A DNA stretch of 64,000 nt from Prorocentrum cordatum (GCA_963575745.1 CAUYUJ010015694.1:65001-129000), one strand, 5' to 3'; shown: positions 43,495 to 54,721, counted from the stretch's first letter. A program made the numbers and translations. Notes: generated by a model from the letters alone, not told the origin.

Positions 43495-43799
43495 TTAAGA
43501 CTACAAAGGGCATGGTTCTTCCGTGGCGTGGTTTGCGATCGGCACCGTCGGGGCCTGGGGGGCACGACGCTGTCCTCGTCGGTCCTCCTCGGGGCGCGGC
43601 GGTGGAGAGCTCTGTCGAGGTCCTCGCCCGCCCCCTAGGGGTGCCTCTCAGGGTGCCGGTTGCAAGCCACACCTTTTGCAAACCACACCCTTTCGAGTCG
43701 CCGAAAGGAAGCTCCACTCCCGGGGAAGGGGGCAGGACCTGTCGGGAGTCGCGAAGGGAAAAGGTCGCGGGGTCATGGCGGCGGATGTCGGGGGGGAGC

Positions 43800-44000
43800 A
43801 GCAGCAGGCGCAGGCGCAGGCGCAGGAGGAGAGGGGGGAGCGGGAGGGTCCGAACATGATGGAACGGGAGGAGGAGGAGGAGGAGGAGGAGGAGGAGGAG
43901 GAGGAGGAGGAACAGCAGCAGCAGCAGCAGCAGCAGCGGAATGAAGAGAAGCAGGAGGAGCACGAGGCCGCGGAGGAGGAGCGGGCGCAGGCGTAGGAGC
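43800..44000. repeat. GGA tract followed by CAG tract
   Basis: (GGA)n at 43868-43912 passes directly into (CAG)n at 43913-43937. The neighbouring gcaggcgcaggcgcaggcgc at 43803-43825 is another short repeat. Confidence 0.93.
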
Positions 44001-44582
44001 ACGATCGCGTGCAGGGGGTCGGGTGCAGCAGGAGGGGGAGGATGGAGGGCACGCAGGAGGACGGGGACGACGAAGCACGAGGAGGACGAGGGGGAGGAAC
44101 CCGAAGACGAGGATGATCCCCCCTCACCCTCCTCTGCCCTCCCACCCTAATCATCTGTCCCACCCTGTGTCGTCCTTCCCCCCCATCCGCCCCATCCTCC
44201 CTCCCTCCCGACATCCCTCTGTTCCATCCCCGTCCAGTCTGGTCCCCTCCCCACTCCCATCCTCGTACCCATCTTCTTTCTCCTCCTGCATCGACCGCTT
44301 CTCCCACTTCCACCGAGGGAGAGAACAAGTAGCTTCTGATCCATCCTCCTGTATGTCCTCAACTCGGTGGCCCCCGTGTCGACAGCCCAGCGTTGTCCTC
44401 CCCGTTGTTTCCTCTTCGCGTCTCCCTTTCCAGCCCTTTCTCCTCCAACCTCCCATCTCACCTATCTCCCATTTGGTCTTCGTCCGATACTCCTCCACCC
44501 GGCACTCCTCCCCTCTTCGACCCCCCAGCGGGCTTTTTCATCCGCCTGCCTCTGGGATCTGAACCATACTGGCCGGCCAGAG

Positions 44583-44669
44583 GAAAGCGCAGATTGCGGT
44601 GGTGGACCTCCAGTCCGGGGGTGAGTTCGCTACCTCGGCTTGGCAGAAGATCTGCGACGTGAGCCGAGG
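44583..44669 (+). CDS. RARS: RARS exon (AVVDLQSGGEFATSAWQK)
   Basis: An exon of up to 87 nt: one base completing Arg, KAQI, then AVVDLQSGGEFATSAWQK and ICDVSR. ArgRS has V-V-x-L-Q-x-G-(D/N) followed after some residues by W..(I/L)CD(V/I)SR; this matches. The acceptor is ccagag|GA. The 3' end is uncertain. A GC donor (GAGG|gcttaa) gives 44669 and joins in frame to 52777 but leaves about four conserved residues unaccounted for. A GT donor at 44659 (GAC|gtgagc) would require a 3n+2 exon not found here. It is followed by a LINE-containing intron. Confidence 0.92.
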
Positions 44670-45989
44670 GCTTAACACGAGGAGGAAGAGGATGTCGGGA
44701 GGGAGCGAAGAGTTGGGGGGCGACGACGTCGACGAGGATGACAATGAGGATGATCCAGCGCTCGTCACGAAAAAGAAGAGGATGTCGGGAGGGAGAGAGG
44801 GAAGAGGTGAGGGACGACGACGTCGATGAAGACGACAATGAGGAGGGTCCAGCACTCGTCCTTGCCCCTCCTCGAGGAGGACGAGGGAAGGACGGGGGAG
44901 GTGGACGAGAGAGAGGGAGGCATGTTCATCCCCTTCTGCCGTTCCCCCGCCTCGACTCCTCCCTCATTCCCCCCGTTCCCTTCCCCCTCTTCTTCGAACC
45001 AGAATAGTTATACGTATCCTCCTTCCACGTTCCAGGTCATCCGTTCCACGTTCCAGTGATGTTTTGCGGCGAAAACACGCACACGCACACACACACAAAA
45101 AAAAAACTAGTACATGGAAGCTCGGCGTGGGGTGGGGGGGAGCTGGAGCTCGGAGCCTGGTTCCCAGAGTCTGAGGCCCTGGCAGAGGCAGGATGGCCCC
45201 CCTGCCCTGCAGAGAAAGGGAGGGAGGGGTGGAGAGAAAGAGGTGCACGGGATGAGAGGAAAGTGAGGGGCGGGGAGGGAGCAAATGACGGCTCACGTCC
45301 GTCTGCCTCTTGAGGCGTAGAAGTGGGCGTGCTTGGTGCAAGGGTTAGTCGCCTGGCCACCTCAATCGGACCCTCTGATCAGCCTTCCGCTTCTGAAGCT
45401 TCGGGGTGGGCGTATCGTTGAACTGGCAGAGGTCCTGGTCGAACCCCCGCGTGGACCACCCCTCGGGGAGAGAGCGAGGGTGAGGGAGCAAGCGAATCGT
45501 GACAGTGGGCTGGACTGGATGAGCAACTCAGTCCCCATCTTGTCTTGCTCTGACTGGGTGCCTCCCTGCTGGCATCTGTGGTCTCTCCTCTTGGAGGTCC
45601 CAGCTGGGCTAGGGGGTAAGGTGCCCTCAGCAGAGCTGGCGTGCTCATGGCTAACTGCCGCTGTGCTCCAGATCCGGTCTAGTCTCTCCGTTGCAAGACC
45701 GCTCATCCCTTCGGACCTCACAGGTTCTGGTCTGGTCTGGTCCCCACTCTTCCTCCTCCTCTTCTCGTCTTCTTTGTCTCTTCTCCTCCCCCTCCGCGTC
45801 GTCCTCTTTTTCTCTTTCTCCTGCCCCCCCCCTCGTCCTCCTCCACGTCTTCCTCGTCCCCCTCATAGTCGTCCTCCTCCTCCTTTGTTTCTGGCCGACG
45901 CCGTGAGCATGCCATACTTCTAGCACTAAATACTTCATGGAGACTACGGGCCACGGGACGCGCACGCGCTCTCTGCCTCAAGGTTCTGA

Positions 45990-47521
45990 GTGACGCCCTC
46001 TCCAGGTAGCACATACGAGGCGATGTCCGACACTTCTGATCTGCATGTGCAGGCCCACGACCGCGACCTCTGCCGACAGAGATTCGAGCACTCGGTGGTG
46101 GTCCTCCCCTCCTGCGATGGTGACGTGATCGTGAAGCCTTTCCAGGGGGGGACGATGGGGGACCCATACATAGTGGCGATGTTCCTCTCGACTTTTTCGA
46201 GGCCTATACTGTCATGGGGGTGGGAACTTACCAAATGAGACCGTTCCGCTCGCGATCTTCGCGCTGCCTGGGGGGACCTCAGTTCCGACTTATCATTGAT
46301 TGAAATACGCGGACGTTTTGAATAAGATTGTCTTGTCCGAATTGGATTCCACGTTCTCCGATTTCGTCTCAAAGTTGATTAGGGTCAACAGCTGCTTAAA
46401 CAAGAAACTCGATGAATACGGGTACGGGCAAAACCTCGGCAAGCAAGAATTCCTGTTCCATTTTAGCTGTCATGGTACGTGGGGCAAACAAGCGCTTACG
46501 GGACGTAAACAAGCTGGGTGGGACACCCAAGGACGCGGTACGATATTTGGGACCTTACGTCACCATGAATTCTTTGGCGGCACAGGGAGTCACGAGGAGG
46601 ATTCAAGCGTCAAAGGTTTCCTTCTACAGCCTGGGGGGCATCTGGGGACTCCGTCTTCGACATAAGTTTAAACGGTTGCTGCTGCTCTGCTTTGCCCAGA
46701 ACATCCTGAGTGGCTTGGAGGCCTTCGTTCTGAATGACCACGATTATGCACGTCTCGATCACGGGTTTGCAGCATGGGGGAGGAGGGCATTGAGGGGCAG
46801 AGCAGCACATGAGGGAGAGAATCATGTACGATGCTTGTCTACGGTTCAGATCCTCTGGCACTGGCGGCTTGCACCCAGTGCTGTGGAAATGCTCATCAGG
46901 CGCCTACGTATGTACCAGACTTGGGCCAGGGACCCCCCGCACCACGCCCAAGTTCTCTGCTGTCTCTTCGGCGAGATGGGTGGGGATCGGTACCGGTGAC
47001 AACTTATCGCTGGTCGTCCGACACAATATTCGTCTCTGTGGGTCAGGCAGATCTGCCAGGACCTCGAATAGGCCGCGTTGTCCCTGGAGTCGGGGGTCCT
47101 GGAAGAAGTATCAAAGGACCTGAGGATCTTGGGGGGCAAGGTAAAGGCGGAGGAGTTCGTAGGCCTGGACGTTTCGGAGTTACGGGCTAAGCATTTTTCT
47201 CGCCGCTTTCCCCCTGGTGTCCATCCTGAGGCCGTTCCCCACCCAGAGGCCGATCTTGGAGAAGAAAGCGTTGAGTTTGTCTGCGGGATGCTTACTCCTG
47301 GAAGCGACGGTGTGCCCTGTACTGCGGCTTCTGTTCACCGTCGAGACTTGATGAACCATTGTGGGCAAGTGCACCACGTCCGCGACCTCTGCCACGTGCC
47401 GACTCCAACTAATGTCTGTATACATTGCCGACAAGTGTTTGGTAGCCAGCCGAACGCCGCCCGACATCCTCGGGGACCCCTCACTCGAGGGCACTGTTGC
47501 ACGGGTGGTCCACGACGATGA
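45990..47521 (+). pseudogene. LINE-B ORF2 remnant: RT motifs B and C, C-terminus, zinc finger
   Basis: RT motif B is read as PFQGGTMGDPYIVAMF (45990-46239, ended by a TGA). Motif C is MKYADVLNKIVL (46300 on): the second catalytic Asp of YADD has become Val. After a frameshift near 46412, the segment DAVRYLGPYVTMNSLAAQGV and the Arg-rich helices run to 46999. A further frame (47078-47521) carries GLDVSELRAKHF and the zinc finger CIHCRQVFGSQPNAARH. Not functional. Confidence 0.87.
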
Positions 47522-47668
47522 AAATAGTTGCGGACCCACCGTGCTCCTTGGCTTGCCTAATCTGTAACCAAATAGGCCCATCCTTTTCTGCTTTGTGCGA
47601 AAGCCTCTGTTCACATCTCCCGATCGCGCTGCGCCCTTTCATTGCTCGGGAAGCGCGGAAATGTGAAG

Positions 47669-48690
47669 ATGAGCGACGTGGACATGCCTTTCGTGGTTCA
47701 ACAAGTGCGCGACGCGGCCCCGAGAACTTGGTTCAGGGTCGGGGGCGGCGGCATCGGCGACATCGGCGGCAGGGGGAGAGGAGGTGGTCAACCCCAAGGC
47801 CAAGATGGCGAAGCGGAACGGCAAGGACGGCAACGGCCACGCCAGGGACGAGGCCAAGATGCAGGACGTGATGTGCCGCCTCCTCCTGACCAACGTTCGC
47901 GAGACAGCGGAGCTCTCGGTCGCCGTCTACTGCAAGTACTACAACGGGGCGGACTCGGGGCGGACTCGGGGCTGGCCGCGGCGTGCCTCGCGGAGGGCCG
48001 CAAGTACAACCAGCACAGTCAAGCTTTGCACGAGCGCGCCGCCGCGGGCGAGAAGATCAAGTTCAAGGACCGCGTACCTCCTCATGCACACATCATGATG
48101 GCCGCGATCGAGTACGGGGCGAAACACACGGTGGCGGCGGGGCCCGAGCACGACGAGGGCCAGAAGGTCAAGGAGGCGTTCGTCAAGGTCCTGGCGGTGA
48201 TCAAGAAGCAGGGGTCCTGGAAACCCTTGGCGCGGGCGGTGACGTACTTCAGGTACAGGGGCGACAAGGAGAAGGAGGGGGAGAGGCACATGGCGACGAT
48301 GTCGTGGAAGATGTGCGCGGAGACGCTCCTCGGCGCCAGGCTGGCGGACATCTTCGAGGCGTTGGTGCTGCAGGAGGGCGGGGACTTCCTTCCTGGCCCA
48401 GCCCCGAGGGGCCCATACGAGCGCAACCTCTCCAGGATCCTCGGGCCAGGGCACAAGCAGCGCTGATGCTCGGCTCGGAGAGGTTCCAGCAGCTGGTGGC
48501 GCGGGGGATCGTGAGTGCTGACGCCCCAGCCCGTGTTGCCGCTGCTGCGAGCGGCATTGCTCAGACTTTTTCTCATCCTGCCATGCCTGCAGTCCCCCTG
48601 GTGCAGGCAGCTCCGAGGCCACCACCAAAGAGAAGGCAAGGTCGCAGTCGGGGGCGGCACAACGGCGATTTACAGCCCGCGCCGTGAGTG
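47669..48690 (+). pseudogene. LINE-B third ORF (unrecognised helical protein), frameshifted
   Basis: ATG at 47669 (MSDVDMPFVVQQVRDAAPR). The frame shifts near 47780 into AKMQDVMCRLLLTNVRETAE, and shifts back near 47950 into GRKYNQHSQALHERAAAGEK, VPPHAHIMMAAIEYG and an acidic/basic helical C-terminus ending at 48466. The second shift coincides with an 11-bp tandem duplication (gcggactcggg at 47949 and 47960). The motif GSERFQQLVARGIVS follows in the next frame. It is the counterpart of 62085-62714 and of 19440-20260. Function unknown. Confidence 0.78.
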
Positions 48691-48899
48691 CCCGCCCCAT
48701 GGTGGGCTGCGTGCCCATACGGGTGCGGGCCTGGCCAGTGCTGTTCTGTCAGTGGGCAGCTCGGCCAATCTCAATTGCATTCATCAGCGGGTCTCGGAGG
48801 GAACCATCTCAGAAGCCTCGTGCAGTCTCAGATTGATGCCTCAATTGTTTACTATCACGAGCGTGCCGCTGGAGATTGGTGGCTTCCCAGAGCTAGTCA

Positions 48900-48965
48900 G
48901 TTAGTCCTCCTCGTCCTCGTCCTCGTCCTCGTCCTCCTCCTGGTCCTCCTCGTCCTCATCTTCCC
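48900..48965. repeat. TCC/TCG trinucleotide tract
   Basis: gtcctcctcgtcctcgtcct repeats. Confidence 0.9.
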
Positions 48966-49839
48966 TTCTCCTCGCCGTCCCCTTCTTCCCCCTCCCCCCC
49001 GCCCAAGGCCGCAGAGCCTACCAGAAGAGCGCCCGCGCCGGCCGAAGGGGAGGGAAGGGAGGGGGAACGAAAAATGGGGTAATTTCGGGCGGGGCTGGAA
49101 CTCGAACGACTCGCTCCAAAGCGTTCCAGACCGGCGGTTCCAGAGCGTTCCAGGGCGTTGTGGAACGCCCGCGGCGCCCGATGCATCTTCCAGAACAGCC
49201 TTATCTCAGATATCCTCCATTTGCCCAGGTCCGGTTTTGCCCTGGTCTTGTCTGCGCTTTAGGATCCGGGAACCGGGGGATGCGGAATCTGTTGCATGCA
49301 GACGGTTTCGGCGCCGCTGGCGGGCCGTTCCATCGACGCGCTGGCGCCTCCAACGCCCGAGGCACTGGGAAAACCAGCCAAACATCCTTGAGCTATCCCG
49401 AGAGATGGAGTGGAAGTGATGGGGTTGGGAGAGGATCTGGGGGAGGGAAAAAGAGAGAAAGGAAGCAAAGCATGGAAGGGAAGGGGGAGAAGGGGGGAGG
49501 AATGGACGAATGGGGGAGGGAAGGGGGGTCCGAGGGAGAGGGAGGGAAAGGGGGGAAGTGGGAGGGTCGAGGTCTTTCAAAAGGTTTCGGCCTTTTTGGA
49601 CCCACCGAGGCTTCCAGAGGCCTCCGGGGGCCCCTGGAGACTCCCAGGGGCCTCGGAGGAGAGGAGGAGGGATCGTGCCACGTCTCGCTCGATCCCAGGG
49701 AGACATCCGCATACCCACATACCATATGCACATGCGAGGGAGGAGAGGAGAAGAGAGGAAAGAAAATGAGAGGCGCGAGGAGATGGACAGGATATGGGCA
49801 TGAGAGGAGAGGCGAGGAGAGGAGCCGAGAGAACTAGGT

Positions 49840-50105
49840 GAAGAGGCGATTGGAGGGAAGGGAGGAGAGGAGAGGAGAGGAGAGGAGAGGAGAGGAGAGG
49901 AGAGGTAGGGAAAGGGGAGGAGAAGCGATGAGAGGCGAGGGAGACGGAGAAGGAGGAGAGTAGAGGCGAGGATTGGGAGAGAGAGAGAGAGAGGGAGAGA
50001 GGAGAGAGAGAGAGAGGTGAGAGAGAGAGAGGTGAGAGAGAGAGGAGAGGAGAGGAGAGGAGAGGAGAGGAGAGGAGAGGAGAGGAGAGGAGAGGAGGGG
50101 CCGCG
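49840..50105. repeat. GAGAG/AGGAG polypurine array
   Basis: Two blocks of gagaggagaggagaggagag (49861-49903 and 50043-50098) around ga-rich sequence; almost entirely purine on the + strand for about 260 bp. Confidence 0.97.
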
Positions 50106-50217
50106 CCGGCGGAGGGGGAGAGGAGGAGGGGGAGCAGGCTCCGTCCCCCCGCGGGGCAGGGAGGGCAGATGCGAGGGGCTGGGGCGGAAGGGACTGCGTC
50201 TGGGGAGGGGCGCCAGG

Positions 50218-50258
50218 GGCTCCTCCTCCTCCTCCTCCTCCTCCTCCTCCTCCTCCTC

Positions 50259-50289
<31 letters not shown>

Positions 50290-50372
50290 TCCTCCTCCTC
50301 CTCCTCCTCCTCCTCCTCCTCCTCCTCCGCCCCCTCCTCCCCCTCCTCCCCCTCCTCCGAGCGTTCTGCGGA
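50218..50372. repeat. TCC microsatellite
   Basis: (TCC/CTC)n, nearly uninterrupted over 60 bp, then tccccctcctcctcctcctc. It lies 120 bp after the polypurine array, with opposite strand polarity. The very long Gly-, Leu- and Ser-rich frames in this segment are artefacts. Confidence 0.97.
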
Positions 50373-51255
50373 AGGTCCCGTCTCCCGGTCCCGGTCCCGG
50401 CCCCGGCCCCAGCCGCGGCTGGTCCCAGGCAACGTTATGGGGGATGGGCTCGGGGGGGAGCCCTGAGATCCTGGCGCCTCCGTTTCTTCGAGCCCGACGC
50501 TCTGCCCCGGCTTCGGGCCCCAGGAGCCTCACGGATCGCGCCGGCTCGAAAGATGCAGCAGAATCACGGGGGTCTAGGCTTCCGGTCGCAGTGTTTGGTG
50601 ATGCTTCCTATACGTTTGCAGCTTCGGATCTCAGGGGGATGCGCCGACCGCCGATCGCCCATTGATCGCCGATAGCGGACCCGATGGCCCGGCCCGCCCC
50701 CAGGAACGTGCGGATGCGTGACCGGGGGGCCTGTCGCCGATCGGGCGGCGATGCATCGCCGGTGTCGGGTCGGCGTTTCCCCCGCTGAGCTGGTGCTCCC
50801 CTGTCGTTGTCCCTCAGAGGTGCTGGCAACGGAGCAGGGACGCCCGCGTGCACGAGGTCAGCACCGGTATCGATAGAACGCCTTGCGCGAGGGTTCATCA
50901 CAGGAGGGCCGCCTCCTGGCCTGGGGAGAGCAGGCTCAGGCACAGGGCCGGGCGCGCAGTTACGTCCTTTTCGGACTCTCCAAGGATGCGGGGGGGTCAG
51001 CACGCAACTCCTGGGAGGCTGCATTCAGCATCGGCGCTGGTATACCCACTGTGGAAAACTGGCCTGATCTCGCGGAATCCCCGTTAGTCTGGCTTGTTCC
51101 CACGTGATCCGGATGAATCCAGTTTGATCCGATGTAGTCCTGAGTTCAATCCCGCCTCATCCGGCTCAATGGCTATTCCATCGGGTTGAACAGCTGAATA
51201 GCTCTTGATCGTTCTAACGAAGACATCCCAGCAGTTGCATCCTCAGGGGGTAGGC

Positions 51256-51428
51256 ACGGTCGAACCGGAGGGTTCCAAAGGGGGGTTTGGGGGGAGGGGG
51301 TTTTCCAGAGAGCCCCCCAGGGGCCTCGGAACCTCGTCAAGACAGGCGGGGGCGCGAAGCCCTTGGGGGACGCCTCCTGGAAAACCCCCTTCCCGAAAAC
51401 CCCCCTGTGGAACCCTCCGGTCGAAGAA
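51256..51428. mobile_element. Foldback element, ~55-bp arms
   Basis: Left arm cgaaccggagggttccaaag then gggggtttggggggaggggg and ttttccagag. Right arm ctcctggaaaaccccctt then cccgaaaacccccctgtgga and accctccggtcga. The arms pair over about 55 bp with a few mismatches, enclosing about 60 bp. G-runs on one arm and C-runs on the other would also permit G-quadruplexes. No ORF; single copy in the window. Confidence 0.75.
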
Positions 51429-52776
51429 GTGGGATCCGCACGAGCATAGTGTTGCGGAGGTCCGCGCGCTCCACGCGCCGGCCCCCGCCTCGGGACCTCG
51501 AGTCTCGACCCTCTCGATTCTCGAACCTCGTCCTCCTCTCGATCCCCGAGCCTCGATCCTCGACCTTCTCTAGCCTCCCGCCTGGAGCATCGGCCCTCGA
51601 GTCTCGATCGCCGTTGCACATCCTCAGGACGTGAGGTTCTCGGCATATCAAGCATGCAGGGGCCGTCGGGTCTGAGAGCCCGCTGTTTGGCGGCGGTAGT
51701 TCGTCCCAGGCCTCCCGCGGCCTACTGGAGGCGCGTGCGCTTTCCAGTAACGTCTCGGCGGAAGCCCAACTTGCAAACGCTGTTGTTGGAGACGGAAGCG
51801 GGCGCGGCGAGGGGGAATGTGGGAGGGGACGGGTGGTTGAAGGACCAGGACGAGGAGGACGGGGCGAGGACGAGGTTGCAGAGTGCACAAATGGCATGGT
51901 GCCAGGAGGTCTGATGTTTGATTCCGTTGCGCGCCACGTCCCCTCACATCCGACATCGCAGGACAAAAAAAAACAAACAAAAAAAACGTCGTGAGACAGC
52001 AGCCCCCGCCGCTGCGCGGCATCTCTCGCGGTTGGCTGGATCAAGTGAGGGCCCAATTTGGCGCTCGAGGCGGGACAAGAACGCCAGTTGTGAATGTGTG
52101 TTGCGTCGCCAGGGCCTCGGGGTTCCGGCCACCCCCAGCGCGCCTGCCTCAGGTCCCTCCTGGACCGCTACCGGAGCGCATTCTGACCTGCACTTAGAGG
52201 CGGACACGGCCGCGGCGACTACGTAGCAGGGAGTTGCCAGAAGTGGTCCTGGCCCAGAAGTGTCCACAGCTTTTCGCGCCAGCTTGGAGCCCCTAGGGCT
52301 CCCTGGGCCTCGCGAGGAGTGCTCCAGAGACCATGTGTGCCCCACCCGGAATCCTGGGGTCACCTTGGGCCAGGAACATTGTAGGCAACACCCGAATGAG
52401 GGCGCCCACACAGGCTTGGGGGTGCGGAGTGCCTCAGACTCGCCCGTCTCAGTGACCAGTCGGGCTCGGAGCGACGCTGTGTGTGCGCATTGCCATCCAC
52501 ATAATATAGGTGGCGAGTCGTCGCGATAGCAGGCAGAGCTGTTTCCGGCCGCATAGAAGAACATAGTCGTACAGTGCAGACCTTGGTCGATCATCACAGG
52601 CCCCTGCAGTGGTACATGCAGCCTTCCCCCATCAGCCTACTCCTCCTCCTCCTCAACGCGGTCAGGCGACGCCAGCTTTCCATGGGTCCAACCCGATCTG
52701 GTCCTTCTCCCCTCATCATCGACCGCGGAACGGCGGGCCTGGCCGACGCGCGCGCGCGGGGGGGGGCGCCGCCCAG

Positions 52777-52807
52777 GATCTACGGCAGGCTGGGTGTTGT
52801 CCTGGAG
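52777..52807 (+). CDS. RARS: RARS exon (IYGRLGVVLE)
   Basis: A 31-nt exon: one base plus ten codons, IYGRLGVVLE. In ArgRS the helix after CD(V/I)SR is (I/V)Y..L.V.L.E(R/K)GESFYN; this exon and the next reproduce it. The acceptor is gcccag|GA and the donor GAG|gagacc (GA type), chosen because extending it by one codon would add an extra Glu. A G9 run sits just upstream of the acceptor. Confidence 0.88.
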
Positions 52808-52841
52808 GAGACCCGCGCGGGAGGGCACACCGTCCGTTGCT

Positions 52842-53032
52842 TTGCATCTTCGGGGGACTCATCTTGTCCGATAAACGGCATCAGTGTCTTGCATTCCGGC
52901 GTGGGATCTACGCGGCTTCGACGTGAGTTCGGCACAGATTCAGCACGGATTCGACACGGATTCGGTGGTCGCAATGGATGCGATACGGATGGTTGGCGCG
53001 ATGGGAAAGACGAGGTCCCCCAAAGATGCAGC
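52842..53032. mobile_element. MITE-C copy 2
   Basis: Left end ttgcatcttcgggggactca then tcttgtcc. Right end gggaaagacgaggtccccca then aagatgcagc. The interior has acggattcgacacggattcg, as in the copy at 8207-8376. Confidence 0.75.
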
Positions 53033-53509
53033 ACACCATCCGAGGCCAGGAGTCACGCAGGCCCACCGCTTGGGGGACCGATATCTCCAGGCCTCCCAAA
53101 TAGGGTCAAAGTACTTAGATGAGGGCGGGAGATCGCGCCGCGTCGCCGATGCATCGGCTATGCGGCACGTTATGGGCTCGATGTTATCCACGCCGACGTC
53201 GCCGATGCGCCGCCGCCGTCGCGGATGTATCGAAGATGCGGCGCGATCTTCCGACCTCACCTACTCAGACCCTATCTGGTAGGCCTCAACGTCCCATGGC
53301 CCCAGGAGGCAGTGGCCGTGGATGCCATTGACGCGTCGCGTATCTCCTCGCCAGTCCATCCAGGAAAGATGCCCGGGCGAGTTGCGTTGGTCAGGAAGGT
53401 GTATGGGGCGAGCAGTCGTTCAAAGAAGGGGACAGCCGCCAAAACGAAGCTCTGGATCCGTCCGAGCAGACCCAGGAGTGAACCGCGAATGCCTTCATTG
53501 GTCTTTCGA

Positions 53510-53830
53510 CGTGGGGGCCTCTTGGCAGCCCACTTCGGCCATCTTTGGGGCTCCCTGGGGCAATTCTGGGAGTCCTGGCGGCCTCGTGGGGCCCTCTTGG
53601 GAGCCTTTCAGGCACTCTTGGAGGACATCGGGCAAGAAGATGGGGGCGCGGAATTCAAGTTCGGTCCCCCCGTCGGAGCTCGAATGTTCGACTCTCTGGG
53701 GCCTCTTGAATCGCTCTGGGGACGCTCTTGGGGACATTCGTGGCAGGGTTGGAGCCTTTGCGGGCCCCTCTCGGGGCTCGCGTGGGGAATCTTCGGAATC
53801 TCCTGGTGGCCTCAGAAGCCTACAGTCGGC
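53510..53830. repeat. GCCTCTTGG-type low-complexity sequence
   Basis: Degenerate ggcctcttgg / ggccctcttgggagcc sequence, same polarity as at 25.4, 26.2, 27.1 and 38.7 kb. Confidence 0.8.
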
Positions 53831-53857
53831 CCTGATTAGTAGGTCGACCTTGCCAAA

Positions 53858-53877
53858 ACAAGGGTAATTACCCTTGT
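53858..53877. repeat. 20-bp perfect palindrome
   Basis: acaagggtaattacccttgt reads the same on both strands. Its role is unknown; it could be a binding site or chance. Confidence 0.6.
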
Positions 53878-54721
53878 GTCCTGTGTCTCGCGACCCATGC
53901 CCCCTACATTATTATGGCTATGTGGCCCTCGGAAGGATCTTGTGTCCTCTCACGTGTCTTGTCCAATCAAGCCCGACTGTATCGGAGGCGAAAGGGCGAG
54001 AATGCCAGGACATTGGAACGCCACAGGTCGTTCAAGCTTGCGGGCCTCCCACGGACACCACTGGGGGGCTAGTGGCCACTTGCGGCCGTCTCGGGGCGGT
54101 CCTGGGAGCTCGTGGAGGTAGTTGGAGGTCGTGTTGAGTTGCATTGTGTCAGCTTGGGCTATCAGGGACCACATTCGAGCAATCTTGGGCAACACTGGAT
54201 GCTCTAACGCGTCGGCCTTCCCCCTCCCCGTCCAGACCCAGGGGAGGGGTAGGGGGAGGCACAAGCCACCCCCGAAGGACGGCCGTCTCGCTCCCCCCCT
54301 CCCCCCCTCCCACCACAGCAATAGCACCCAGGACTCAGCATGCGCAGGGGCCGTCATCGACAAATTTCGGCCACCACAGCAGACCCCAGACAGCTGCGCG
54401 ACGCCCGCGCGGTGCGCCGCGCGTGCCAGGTCACCAACATCATACCTGTCAAACAGCAGTGGAAAGTGATCGCGGGGCGCCCGCCCATGATCAAAGTTTT
54501 GCCGCAGAGTTTCTTCGTATTGTTTGTGTGACGGGGATGATGGGCCTGCCAGCCCCCCTCCCTCGTCCCTTTTTATAGAGCTAACGACAAGCGATCGACT
54601 GGTGCTCGCGCATGATCCAGATGTTGCCGCAGTGTTCATTTTGCATTGTTTTTTGGCAGAGGTGCTGGGGGGGGTTGACATGGTTCCAGGTTCGAAACAG
54701 TGTTTGCTCTTAGCGATTGTT

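Larger units (their letters stand above)
42851..44582 (+). other. RARS intron, 1,732 bp
   Basis: GA donor (gagggc), acceptor ccagag|G. It holds MITE-A copy 3 (43343-43494) and GGA/CAG tracts (43860-44000). In 44,100-44,580 I see only pyrimidine-rich sequence. This is the shortest intron of the gene in the window. Confidence 0.78.
45900..48690 (+). mobile_element. LINE-B: 5'-truncated copy of the same LINE family
   Basis: It starts within the RT (just before motif B), continues through the YADD position, the RYLG segment and the zinc finger, and ends with the same extra ORF as LINE-A and LINE-C. Everything 5' of the RT core is missing, which is the usual outcome of incomplete reverse transcription. 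The presence of the extra ORF in a 5'-truncated copy shows that this ORF is part of the element's 3' half rather than a neighbouring gene. Confidence 0.88.
44670..52776 (+). other. RARS intron(s), 8,107 bp
   Basis: Acceptor gcccag|G. It contains the 5'-truncated LINE-B (45.9-48.7 kb), TCC/TCG and GAGAG/TCC tracts and a foldback element (51258). A missed microexon of ArgRS may also lie here. I see no gene in 44,670-45,900, 48,970-49,840, 50,460-51,250 or 51,430-52,770. The last of these spans includes a CTCGA-rich patch at 51,490-51,610. Confidence 0.7.

Noticed and set aside
49206-50532. 408-codon Glu/Ser/Leu ORF and 232-codon Gly-rich ORF on the - strand
   Set aside because: Created by GAGAG and TCC arrays; no non-repetitive conserved part.
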